A DNA stretch of 64,000 nt, from contig NZ_CP031148.1 in NCBI RefSeq assembly GCF_003342675.1, positions 186,001-250,000 on the forward strand, in the 5' to 3' direction. Positions 1 to 7,124 of this stretch are shown piece after piece; position 1 is the first letter of the stretch; each line of letters opens with the position of its first letter. The notes under the pieces were generated by a model that searched no databases, was not told the DNA's origin, and saw only the letters and a program-made list of their open reading frames with translations. Source of the DNA: Haloplanus rubicundus (GTDB taxonomy: Archaea; Halobacteriota; Halobacteria; Halobacteriales; Haloferacaceae). The translations under genes were made by a program, and so were the position numbers.

Positions 1-557
1 GCGTGCGCGGACCGCTGGCGCGTGCGGGCCTCGTCGGCGTCGTGGCGAGTCTCGGTATCACGCTCGTCTACGTCGGCCTCGCGGGGACGACGGCCGCACT
101 CGGCGCCCGAGCGCTGGCCGACATCGCGATACTCGAAGTCCTCGTCGGCGGCCTGTTCGTCGTCGCAGGGACGGCGATGGCCGCGGGGTGGAAAGTCTCC
201 CGCTCGGTCGTCCGGTTGCCGAAGCGGCGGCGGTCGGTCGTCGGCTTCTTCATCTTCGGCGTGCTGTACGCGGGCGCCGCCGCGGGCTGTACGGCGCCGC
301 TCTTTCTCGCCGTCGTGGCGCGGGGGCTGACCGCCGGCCCGCTGGTCGGCGTCGGCATCGCCGCCGCCTACGCGGCCGGGATGAGCACGGTGCTGGTCGT
401 CGTGACCGGCGTGTCGGCGGTGGGGAGTTCGTCGCTCGTCTCCGCCCTCGCCGGCCACGCGGAGCGGATCTATCGGGTCGCGGGCGGGCTGCTCGCGCTC
501 TCGGGGGCCGCGGAGCTCTACTACTACGCCTACGGTTTCCCGGAGGTGTGGCCGTGA
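1..557 (+). CDS. CcdA/DsbD-like membrane protein (5' truncated by window edge)
   Basis: Reading frame open from the left edge, so the true start lies outside the window; a GTG at position 3 is only an internal codon candidate. The visible 184 residues hold about four to five hydrophobic segments, and a segment reading AGCTAPLFLAV fits the second Cys-bearing membrane helix of CcdA-type proteins. Family members pass reducing equivalents across the membrane for cytochrome c maturation or thiol-disulfide exchange. The helix with the first Cys (usually near a SPCxxPL motif) would be off-window, so the redox pair cannot be checked. The stop overlaps the next gene by 4 nt (GTGA), implying translational coupling to the lipoprotein downstream. 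Confidence 0.75.
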   Translation, partial: VRGPLARAGLVGVVASLGITLVYVGLAGTTAALGARALADIAILEVLVGGLFVVAGTAMAAGWKVSRSVVRLPKRRRSVVGFFIFGVLYAGAAAGCTAPLFLAVVARGLTAGPLVGVGIAAAYAAGMSTVLVVVTGVSAVGSSSLVSALAGHAERIYRVAGGLLALSGAAELYYYAYGFPEVWP

Positions 558-1324
558 CGCGGCGCCGTCGACTGATCGCCGTCGTCGTTGCCCTGCTGCT
601 CGTCGGTGCGGGCTGTGTGGCGCCGACGAGTCAATCGGCGCCGCCCCCGGGCCTCGACGACGACGCCGTGACGGACGCGAACGCGCTCGTCCGGGCGCAC
701 ACGACGGCGCTCGAATCCCGGTCGTTCACCGCCCACGTGACGACGACCAGCCGACCGACCGACGCGGACTACCGCGTCGTCCTGAACCGGACGTGGCGCG
801 TCGATCCGACCGGGACGCTCCGGGGGTCGGTCGTGGACACCTCGGCGACCGTCGGCGACGCGCCGGAGCGATACGCGCGCCGGCCGGACGAGCGGGCGGC
901 GTGGCGCGAGGGGACGACCACCTACCGACGCGTCGACAGGGGCGAGAACGTCACGTACCGCCGCGTCGACCTGTTCAACTCGTCGGTGAAGCTGAGCGCG
1001 GCCATCCAGCGGCAGGCGCTGTACCGGCTGAACACGCGGACCGAGGCGACGGTCACGCCGGTGCTGCGGGACGGGAGCCGCCGGTACCGCATCGAGGCGC
1101 GATTGAACGACACCGCCGTGACGACGAACGCGTCCATGACGCTTCTCGTGGATACGAGCGGCGTCGTGCGGACGATGCGGACGAATCAGACCGTCCGGTA
1201 CCGCTCCGGGAACCGCGTCGTCACGCGGACGGTGCGAATCGAAGACGTGGGAACGACCACCGTCGAGCGACCGGACTGGTACCCGACGGCGGCCGAGGCG
1301 ACTCGGACGGCGACGGACGGCTGA
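554..1324 (+). CDS. Haloarchaeal secreted lipoprotein, function unknown
   Basis: 256 residues from a GTG that overlaps the upstream stop (GTGA). The N-terminus is a lipoprotein signal: Arg-rich start, hydrophobic stretch, then lipobox VGAGC with Cys about residue 22. The mature part is Thr/Arg rich and has the beta-strand rhythm of haloarchaeal lipoproteins related in style to LolA-type carriers (from memory this family is DUF7537). No catalytic motif is visible. Coupling to a CcdA-like protein suggests an extracytoplasmic role, perhaps thiol-related, but the mature part shows no Cys pair. The product class is secure; the function is not. Confidence 0.7.
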   Translation: MTRRRRLIAVVVALLLVGAGCVAPTSQSAPPPGLDDDAVTDANALVRAHTTALESRSFTAHVTTTSRPTDADYRVVLNRTWRVDPTGTLRGSVVDTSATVGDAPERYARRPDERAAWREGTTTYRRVDRGENVTYRRVDLFNSSVKLSAAIQRQALYRLNTRTEATVTPVLRDGSRRYRIEARLNDTAVTTNASMTLLVDTSGVVRTMRTNQTVRYRSGNRVVTRTVRIEDVGTTTVERPDWYPTAAEATRTATDG

Positions 1325-1540
1325 CCGCCGACGGCGTGCCGTCCGTCCGCTCGAACTAGTATCACTATTGTGGTATATCTAGTCGAACGTTGATGAACTA
1401 TCATCGAAATAACTCGATATGTCGAATCGTGAAAATCGCTTGTCAGCCACTCTTAGACGCTTATAGTGGTATTTTCACACGCGTAGGAACGCCCCAACGA
1501 CAGTCGTTCCCGATCGATCACGACATATCATATCGCAGAA

Positions 1541-1549
1541 ACATTTATC
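1541..1549 (+). promoter_or_regulatory. Putative TATA box of the small winged-helix gene
   Basis: ACATTTATC centred about 32 nt before the ATG at 1577, in a markedly AT-rich 200-nt region. The spacing fits a haloarchaeal promoter with a very short leader. The preceding AT-rich stretch also holds two GTGGTAT copies (1370-1376 and 1467-1473). Confidence 0.4.
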
Positions 1550-1576
1550 CGTTCGGCGGTTGACATACCAATCGTA

Positions 1577-1822
1577 ATGAGCGCCACGACGTTCGACACG
1601 ACCGAGACGGACCGCATCGCCATCGACGTGCCGGAAGGGCTGACCGCCGCCGAGTCGAAACTCGTCTACGTGTTCCTCGCCGCCTCGGACGGGGCGACGG
1701 TCGAGGAACTCAACGCGGCCCTCGACATCAGCAAAATCTCACTCTTCCCGGTCCTGCGGACGCTGACCGAGCGGGGCGTCGTCGCCCGCGACGGATCGGC
1801 GTACGTACCGAGCGCGTCGTAA
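1577..1822 (+). CDS. Small winged-helix DNA-binding protein
   Basis: 81 residues, ATG start behind an AT-rich promoter region. After about 18 N-terminal residues there is a single winged-helix domain: a TAAESKLVYVFL helix, an EELNAALDISK recognition region and an LTERGVVARDGSAYV wing. This is the pattern of small haloarchaeal TrmB/MarR-like regulators. There is no ligand domain and no partner gene beside it, so its targets are unknown. It is a stand-alone transcription unit; the 250 nt upstream is unusually AT-rich and could carry an autoregulatory site. Confidence 0.75.
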   Translation: MSATTFDTTETDRIAIDVPEGLTAAESKLVYVFLAASDGATVEELNAALDISKISLFPVLRTLTERGVVARDGSAYVPSAS

Positions 1823-1923
1823 AGTGACGACGGACGTGGCGCGTTCGCGCCGACGATTCTGCGACACTCGTACTCCTGATCGGGGAGCGTGTCACAGCTC
1901 GCCGAACTGGCGTGTCGTGAAAC

Positions 1924-2100
1924 TCAGCTGACGCCCCCGCGGGATTGGACGGGGGCGTCGGCCATGGATGAATAGGGTAGCATGTCCCGGATGTCGTACC
2001 GGGGAGACTGACCGGCTTGTGGCTGTGGCGACGGTGTTGGGTCGGGGACCGATTGATCGGTCGTCGTCTGGTGTGCTCGTACCTCGATCACCTCGTTCAT
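1924..2100 (-). CDS. Possible small gene of unknown function (58 aa)
   Basis: Starts MNEVIEV and ends QSRGGVS. Codon choice is reasonable but not strongly GC3-biased. The best support is a TATATAT on the minus strand (about 2120-2127), 24 nt upstream of the ATG, the spacing expected of a leaderless haloarchaeal gene. The middle is rich in Pro, Ser, Thr and Gln. Its 3' end is formed by one arm of a perfect 10-bp inverted repeat (1930-1959), so it could instead be a remnant of a mobile-element end. No family recognised. An upstream extension to 2184 is possible but would read through the TATA box. Confidence 0.3.
   Translation of the reverse strand: MNEVIEVRAHQTTTDQSVPDPTPSPQPQAGQSPRYDIRDMLPYSSMADAPVQSRGGVS
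1930..1959. repeat. Perfect 10-bp inverted repeat / hairpin
   Basis: Arms GACGCCCCCG (1930-1939) and CGGGGGCGTC (1950-1959) flank a 10-nt loop. No T-run follows on either strand, so it is not a simple intrinsic terminator. Compact G/C hairpins like this occur at the ends of haloarchaeal IS200/IS605-type elements; no transposase gene is present here. Confidence 0.6.
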
Positions 2101-2118
2101 CGAACTGGACGTGACGGT

Positions 2119-2127
2119 AGTATATAT
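2119..2127 (-). promoter_or_regulatory. Putative TATA box for the 58-aa minus-strand gene
   Basis: AGTATATAT read on the plus strand, centred about 24 nt from the ATG at 2100. Confidence 0.35.
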
Positions 2128-2292
2128 GCTTTGAGGCAATGGTCCTAAAGGTATTTTACCATATTTTTGTCCGATAGTCCCCATATATCCGGAGAGAATC
2201 TAGTTTTCGTCGAAGAACTTGATCGGCAGGGTCGAGCGGCGCCGCTCGTCGGGGTGATCGTAACGGTCCAGAGAGGACTTCCGATACTCCTA
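2128..2292. other. Gene-free AT-rich interval
   Basis: The upstream part of the 470-nt gap between the winged-helix gene and the HIT gene. It is AT-rich (runs of ATTTTACCATATTTTT type) and holds no convincing ORF, tRNA or repeat. It may contain the 3' untranslated end of the HIT gene. Confidence 0.4.
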
Positions 2293-2712
2293 TCAGTCGC
2301 CGCGGATGGCGGCGGCCACGTCCTCGAGTTCGGCGTCGGCCACGTCGGGTCGGTCCTCGATCAGGGCGTGGATGGGGCGCCCGCCGTCCGCCTCGGATCG
2401 GGGGACGACGTGGACGTGGACGTGCGGTACTTCCTGTCCGGCGGCGGCGCCGTTGTTGACGGCGATGGTCGTCGCCTCGGCGTCGACGGCGGCCTCGATG
2501 TGGGGGGTGAGGTCGTGCACTGCGTCGAAGACGGCCGTCGACAGGTCGGCGGGCAGGTCGTTGACGCGTTCGTGATGCGCCTTCGGGATGACGAGCGTAT
2601 GTCCTCGGGCCAGCGGATTGGCGTCGAGGAAGGCCATCACGTCGTCGTCCTCGTACACGGTGTAACTGGGGATGTCGCCGTCGACGATGGAACAGAAGAT
2701 GCAGTCGGCCAT
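2293..2712 (-). CDS. HIT-family nucleotide hydrolase/transferase
   Basis: 139 residues beginning MADCIFCSIV; this ATG gives the standard HIT length. A CxxC pair (C4, C7) at the N-terminus can bind zinc as in many HIT proteins. The family hallmark HxHxH is at residues 97-101 (PHVHVHVV). HIT proteins cleave dinucleoside polyphosphates or nucleoside phosphoramidates through a covalent nucleotidyl-His intermediate. It lies 50 nt downstream of the UDG-like gene on the same strand and is probably the last gene of that cluster. Substrate cannot be read from sequence. Confidence 0.92.
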   Translation of the reverse strand: MADCIFCSIVDGDIPSYTVYEDDDVMAFLDANPLARGHTLVIPKAHHERVNDLPADLSTAVFDAVHDLTPHIEAAVDAEATTIAVNNGAAAGQEVPHVHVHVVPRSEADGGRPIHALIEDRPDVADAELEDVAAAIRGD

Positions 2713-2762
2713 ACCTGTGAGGTTGGCGTCAGGTCTCAAAAACGTCCCGGAGACGGCGAAGT

Positions 2763-3455
2763 CTACGGCGTGACGCCGCAGGAGCGCAACGCCGCCGCCA
2801 GCGCCTCGCGGTACGACTCGCGGTCGTAGCCGAGTCGCGCGCGCCACACGTCGGCGTAGGAGGGGTGCAGGAGGGGTATCGCGGTGACGCCGAGCGACGG
2901 GCAGTCGATCGGATCGAGAACTGACTCCAGAAAGCCGTCGAGCGTCCGATCCTCGGCGGCGAGGAGGCTCGTCGTCGCGTGCTTGCCGGTCGGGAGCACG
3001 ACGGCGGGGTCGATAGTCTCGATTTCGGCGCGGAGGTGATTCCGGCAGTTCGACCGCTCCGTCGGCGTCGGTTCGCGGTTCGAGCCGTCGCCGTCGGATG
3101 GGAAGCATTTCACGGCGTTCGTGTAGAACGCGTCGTCGACGGCGCGGAACGACGTTCCGCGAGCAGTCGGCCGGCGGCCGACGACGCCGACGCTCGCGAG
3201 GAGTGATCGGATGCGGCGGCCGGAGTGTCGGGACGTGTAGGCCAGCCCCGAGCGGTTGCCGCCGGGCCACTCGGGGTCGTCGGGGTCGCCGGCGGCGGGC
3301 GCCTCGCCCACGACCATCACGGCGGCGTCCCGCGGACCGTTGCCCCACGCGATGCGGTCGCGCGCCTCGGCGAGGGCGGGACAGCGCCGGCAGTCCGGGT
3401 CGAGAACGAGGGCGTCGTCGGGTTCGGGCGGGACGGGCGACGGGTCGGGGGCCAT
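2763..3455 (-). CDS. Uracil-DNA glycosylase superfamily protein (family 4-like)
   Basis: 230 residues. Four cysteines suit a [4Fe-4S] cluster as in family 4/5 UDGs: C22 and C25 (DCRRC) plus C117 (AVKCF) and C137 (SNCRNH). The first active-site motif reads GEAPAAGD from residue 50, and the second reads LLHPSY near residue 205. Family 4 enzymes excise uracil from DNA, relevant to cytosine deamination in a GC-rich genome. The stretch after GEAP differs from the common family-4 spelling, so substrate range is uncertain. The ATG overlaps the prs stop by one base (TAATG), so the two are co-transcribed. Confidence 0.8.
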   Translation of the reverse strand: MAPDPSPVPPEPDDALVLDPDCRRCPALAEARDRIAWGNGPRDAAVMVVGEAPAAGDPDDPEWPGGNRSGLAYTSRHSGRRIRSLLASVGVVGRRPTARGTSFRAVDDAFYTNAVKCFPSDGDGSNREPTPTERSNCRNHLRAEIETIDPAVVLPTGKHATTSLLAAEDRTLDGFLESVLDPIDCPSLGVTAIPLLHPSYADVWRARLGYDRESYREALAAALRSCGVTP

Positions 3456-4306
3456 TACAGCGCGTCGGCGACGACGGGCGCGACGGAGGTGGCGGTCACG
3501 TCGCGCTCGATGGTGTCGGTGGCGTAGATGGCGGTCACGCCCGCGCGTTCGAGTTTGGTGCGCGCGTTCCGGGCGAAGAGTGGGTGGACGCAGGCGACGT
3601 ACACGTCGGCGGCCGCGCGGGCGTCGAGGACGCCGATGGACTCGCTCATCGTCGACCCGGTGGCGACGATGTCGTCGACGACGACCACGTCCCGGCCCTC
3701 GACGGCGGCGTCGCTGGGCGTGATCTCCACGTCCGTCCCGGAGTGGCGGACCTTCTCGAAGAAGTCGACGGCGCCCCGACCGTAGGCGTCGCGCACCGAT
3801 TCGGCGAGGCCGATGGCGCCGGCGTCGGGCGAGAGAAAGAGCGGATCGGTCAGGTCGGCGGGGAGGGGGTCGGCCAACCGCGCCGCGGCGCCGACCACGT
3901 CACAGGGCACGTCGAAGAAGTCCGTCACCGACGCCTCGTGTGGGTCGACCAGAATCACCCGATCCGTCCCCGTCGAGACGGCGCGTGCGACGGCCCGCGC
4001 CGAGACGGGTTGGCCCGCCTCGAACGCGCGTTCCTGTCGGCCGTAACCCATGTACGGCAGGACGGTCACCACCTCGTCGACGCCCGCCTCGCGGACGGCG
4101 TCCTGCAACTGCAGGAGTTCGACGTGGGCCGCGTCGGTGGTCGTCGACGCGACGACCACCGCCCGGTCGGTGTCGTCACCGACCGTCACCGACGCCATGC
4201 GTTCGCCGTCGGGGAACCGTTCGTAGTCCACGGCGGCGAGTTCGTGGCCCGTCTCGGCGGCGAGGGCCGCGCCGAGGGCTTGCGAGGCTGTCCCGGGTAC
4301 GATCAT
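3455..4306 (-). CDS. prs: Ribose-phosphate diphosphokinase
   Basis: 283 residues, the compact archaeal length. The enzyme makes PRPP from ribose 5-phosphate and ATP for purine, pyrimidine, histidine and NAD synthesis. Visible signatures are the YERFPDGE region near residues 28-36, DPHEASVTDFFD in the middle, and the PRPP-binding motif VVVDDIVATGSTM near residue 205. PRPP users upp and hisI/hisA/hisB lie elsewhere in the window. It is followed by the UDG-like gene with a one-base overlap and preceded by the beta-propeller gene with a 37-nt gap. Confidence 0.95.
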   Translation of the reverse strand: MIVPGTASQALGAALAAETGHELAAVDYERFPDGERMASVTVGDDTDRAVVVASTTTDAAHVELLQLQDAVREAGVDEVVTVLPYMGYGRQERAFEAGQPVSARAVARAVSTGTDRVILVDPHEASVTDFFDVPCDVVGAAARLADPLPADLTDPLFLSPDAGAIGLAESVRDAYGRGAVDFFEKVRHSGTDVEITPSDAAVEGRDVVVVDDIVATGSTMSESIGVLDARAAADVYVACVHPLFARNARTKLERAGVTAIYATDTIERDVTATSVAPVVADAL

Positions 4307-4343
4307 GTGGAGTGGCTCGACGGCCGCCCCGAAAACCGTTTCC

Positions 4344-5138
4344 TTACGTCTGGACCGCCAGCCGTCGAACGCCGGTCACGCCCAGTTCGCGGCTCCGCCA
4401 GCCGTCGCCCGCGTCGGCCAGTAACGTCCCCGTCTCGGTCACCGCTACCGTCGCCGCGTCGGTGTAGCCCACGTCGACGAGGCCGTCGACGGGGACGGGC
4501 ACGTCGACGGGCACCCACTCGCCGACCGCCTCGCGGACGAACAGCCCTCCCTCGCCGGCGGCGTGGGCCCGGTCGTCGGCCGAATCCGCGCTCACGACGC
4601 CGAACGCACCGTCGCGTTCGACCATCCAGCCGTTGCCCAGTCGGTACAGGCCGTCGTCGGTCGCCGCGAGGGGCATCCCCCGCCCGTGAACGTCGTGGAC
4701 GCCGTCGAGGCCGACGTTCCGGAGGTCGTCGCCGACGACCTGGTGGACGCCGCTCTCGGCGGCGATCATCCCGCCGTCGACGGCGCGGGGCGCCTCCACG
4801 TCGCCGAGCGTCGTCCACCCGTCGCCGAGGCGGGCGATCCGACCGTCCGGGCCGGCTGCGAGGAGGGCGTCGCCGTCGAAGCCGACGGCGACGGCGGGAC
4901 CGAAGTCGGTCGGGTCGTAGTCGCCGACCAGTACGTCCGCGTCGGTGGCGACGGCGCGCCGGTCCCCGGCGGCGGCCACGTCGCGGGCGGCCGCCCGGTG
5001 GTCGAGGCCGAACTCCCCCACTCGGTCGTCGGAGAGCGACACGGCCACGACGCCCTGGTCGGCGGCGATCAGCACCTCGTCGGCCCCCGTCCGGTCGGCG
5101 TAGACGCGCTTCTCGTCGATGGTCAGGTCGTGGTCCAT
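4344..5138 (-). CDS. HVO_0234-like beta-propeller protein
   Basis: 264 residues made of repeated short units such as GDGWTTLGDVEAP, GNGWMVERDG and GDGWRSRELG, each followed by hydrophobic strands. This is the look of a WD-like or Kelch-like beta-propeller. From memory, the family represented by Haloferax HVO_0234 sits beside prs, and it does so here. There is no signal peptide and no catalytic motif, so a cytoplasmic scaffold or sensor is most likely. The constant neighbourhood suggests a link to PRPP or nucleotide metabolism, but that is inference. Confidence 0.75.
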   Translation of the reverse strand: MDHDLTIDEKRVYADRTGADEVLIAADQGVVAVSLSDDRVGEFGLDHRAAARDVAAAGDRRAVATDADVLVGDYDPTDFGPAVAVGFDGDALLAAGPDGRIARLGDGWTTLGDVEAPRAVDGGMIAAESGVHQVVGDDLRNVGLDGVHDVHGRGMPLAATDDGLYRLGNGWMVERDGAFGVVSADSADDRAHAAGEGGLFVREAVGEWVPVDVPVPVDGLVDVGYTDAATVAVTETGTLLADAGDGWRSRELGVTGVRRLAVQT

Positions 5139-5180
5139 ACGGCCACTCCGGGGGCGGGACGCAAAAACGGTAGTGGACGG

Positions 5181-5876
5181 CTACGCCTCCGGCGACGTCG
5201 CCCGCCGTGCCCGAACGTGGTCGGTGAAGTTGTCGAACAGCCGCTTGGTCCGGCAGGCCGCCGCGTAGTTGTCGGCGTCGATGTCGTCGACGACGGCCTC
5301 GATGCGCTCCGCGGGGAGGTCCTTCCCTCGCGTGACGCGTTCGGCGCTCTCCTCGTCGTACTCGGGATGGAACTGCACGCCCCAGCAGTCGCCGCGGCGG
5401 AACGCCTGCACCCCGCGGTCGTTCTCGGCGAGGAGCGTCGCGCCGGTCGGCAACTCGACCACGCGGTCCGAGTGGGTCTCGAAGGCGGTGAAAGGGTCGT
5501 CGAGGCCATCGAGGAGGGGGTCGCCGTCGTCGACCCGGTCGATCAGTCGATATCCCAACTCGATGTCGGCCATCGCCTCGACGCGGCCGCCGAGCGCCTC
5601 GGCCAACACTTGGTGGCCGTAACAGACGCCGAGGATCGGCAGCCCGCGGTCGGCCGCCTCGGCCACCCAGTTCACGAGGCCGTCGATCCACGGCTCGTCC
5701 CAGTAGACCGAGGAACTCGACCCGGTGACGACGACGCCGTCGAACGCGAAGTCGGACGGCAACTCGCCGGCCGTCACGTCGAACTCGGCGAGGGCGGCGT
5801 CGAGCTCCCGGCGGAAGTTCGGGCGCGTGTGTTCGGAGCCGTGCGAGGCGTCGAGGAGGGCGAGCCGCAGGGTCAT
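5181..5876 (-). CDS. Class I glutamine amidotransferase-like protein
   Basis: 231 residues with the full class I triad: nucleophile Cys in LGVCYGHQ about residue 104, His and Glu in QFHPEYDEE about residue 174. It resembles the stand-alone GMP-synthase-like amidotransferase group that includes GuaA N-domains and gamma-glutamyl-hydrolase-like proteins. Such enzymes release ammonia from glutamine or cut gamma-glutamyl bonds. No synthetase partner is adjacent, so the acceptor is unknown. The minus-strand neighbours on both sides are close, but the gaps (about 35-40 nt) allow separate promoters. Confidence 0.85.
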   Translation of the reverse strand: MTLRLALLDASHGSEHTRPNFRRELDAALAEFDVTAGELPSDFAFDGVVVTGSSSSVYWDEPWIDGLVNWVAEAADRGLPILGVCYGHQVLAEALGGRVEAMADIELGYRLIDRVDDGDPLLDGLDDPFTAFETHSDRVVELPTGATLLAENDRGVQAFRRGDCWGVQFHPEYDEESAERVTRGKDLPAERIEAVVDDIDADNYAAACRTKRLFDNFTDHVRARRATSPEA

Positions 5877-5909
5877 TGGGCGTATCGAGGCCAGCGAGGG
5901 GTTAGTCTC

Positions 5910-6722
5910 TTACGCTGATTCGAAGAAGCCGAACAGTCGGTCGTTCACCGCGCGGGAGCGCTCGACCCCGATCAGGTGCCCGCCGTCGAGGCCGACGAAC
6001 TCCCCGCGCGGCAGATTCTCGGCGAGGCGGCGGCCGTACTCGACCGGCCACACCGCGTCGTCGCGGCCGTGCAGGACGAGCGCCGGGGTGTCGATTTCGT
6101 ACAGCCGATCGGTGACGTCGAAGGCCTCGACGGCGGCGGCCTGGGCCGCCCACGCCTCGCGGGGGGCGTCCTCGGCGGCCCGCCACTCGACGATTTGCTC
6201 GATGGCGTCGGGATGGGCGTCCAGAAAGTCCCGCGAGAGCGCGGCCGCGAGCGACGATTCGAGTGCGTCGGGGTCGTCGGGTGCCCCGAACAGGGGGTCG
6301 AGCGTCAGGTCGGCGCCGACGGGCGCGGTGCCGAGGAGGGCGAGCGACCGGGGGCGCGTCGAGAGTCGGGCGAGTTCGAGCGCGACCATCCCCCCGAGTC
6401 CCGCGCCGACGACGTGGACGCGCCGGGCGCCGTGGTCGTCGAGGACGGCCTGCACGTCGGCGACGAAGTCGTCGACTGCGTAGGGACCCGGCGGGGCGTC
6501 GGAGCGGCCGGCGCCCCGGAGGTCGGTCACCAGCGTCTCGAACGGCCCGGTCAGGCCGGCGTGTTGCCACCCCCACTGCCAGGCGCCGTACCCCACGTCG
6601 CCGAGGAAGACGACCGTCTCGCCGTCGTCGGCCCGTGGCCGACTGCTCGTGGAACGGTGTTCCACGCCGTCGTCGTCGGTCTCGTAGTACAGCGACACGG
6701 CCCCGTTCGATGCGGTGGGCAT
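5910..6722 (-). CDS. Alpha/beta-hydrolase-fold protein with Gly at the nucleophile position
   Basis: 270 residues with clear fold landmarks: oxyanion-side FLGDVGYGAWQW near 40-50, DLRGAGRSD near 67-75, acid-loop LVLHGRDDAVWP near 215, and a C-terminal His in LDGGHLIG near 248. The nucleophile elbow reads VVGAGLGGM at 104-112; the Ser of the usual GxSxG is Gly108 (codon GGA, 6399-6401). The acid and His are kept. The protein is therefore either a non-hydrolytic member, such as a cofactorless dioxygenase or binding protein, or a family with a shifted nucleophile. It is monocistronic or at the end of its cluster. Confidence 0.8.
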   Translation of the reverse strand: MPTASNGAVSLYYETDDDGVEHRSTSSRPRADDGETVVFLGDVGYGAWQWGWQHAGLTGPFETLVTDLRGAGRSDAPPGPYAVDDFVADVQAVLDDHGARRVHVVGAGLGGMVALELARLSTRPRSLALLGTAPVGADLTLDPLFGAPDDPDALESSLAAALSRDFLDAHPDAIEQIVEWRAAEDAPREAWAAQAAAVEAFDVTDRLYEIDTPALVLHGRDDAVWPVEYGRRLAENLPRGEFVGLDGGHLIGVERSRAVNDRLFGFFESA

Positions 6723-6774
6723 GGGTGACCGTACGACGGCGAGACAGTAGGGCGTATCGGAGTGCGACGGCGGA

Positions 6775-7023
6775 TCAGTAGACGCGGGCGACGAGAAGCA
6801 CCAGTCCGATCACGACGGCCCCGAAGCCGATGAGCAGCAGGCCGCCGCCGTAGGCCAGCGACGGCAGATCTACCGGAGAAGCCCCGCTCAGGAGGTCGAG
6901 CAGCGTCAGCTCGCGGAACAGCGATCCCCCGGGGAGGGAGACGCTCGTGAGCGCCGCGACGCCGAGAGCGAGGAGACCGGCGACGGTCAGGATCGACACT
7001 CGGGAAGCGGACGACGACTTCAC
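6775..7023 (-). CDS. Small two-helix membrane protein
   Basis: 82 residues from a GTG at 7023 (VKSSSASR). Two hydrophobic segments, LTVAGLLALGVAAL near 14-27 and GGGLLLIGFGAVVIGLVLLVA near 60-80, are separated by a polar loop. No family recognised. It lies between the hydrolase-fold gene and alaS on the same strand. The start is uncertain because the frame stays open upstream, but the region upstream lacks a hydrophobic or coding character. Confidence 0.55.
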   Translation of the reverse strand: MKSSSASRVSILTVAGLLALGVAALTSVSLPGGSLFRELTLLDLLSGASPVDLPSLAYGGGLLLIGFGAVVIGLVLLVARVY

Positions 7024-7124
7024 ACCGGTGATGTTCGCGGTTCCGCATATGAACCTTCGTCCGGAAAATTCAGCGCTGATAGTCGCGCGATGGCGGAACG
7101 GATCGACGCTCGGCGGGGGCGAGA

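Noticed and set aside
2713-3348. Fusion of the HIT protein with a longer N-terminal frame
   Set aside because: The added part is an antisense-type Arg-rich stretch overlapping the UDG gene; MADCIFC is the usual HIT start.
3098-5173. Long plus-strand ORF (691 codons) opposite prs and the beta-propeller gene
   Set aside because: Extreme Arg/Gly/Pro composition produced by GC-rich antisense frames; the minus-strand frames carry recognisable families.
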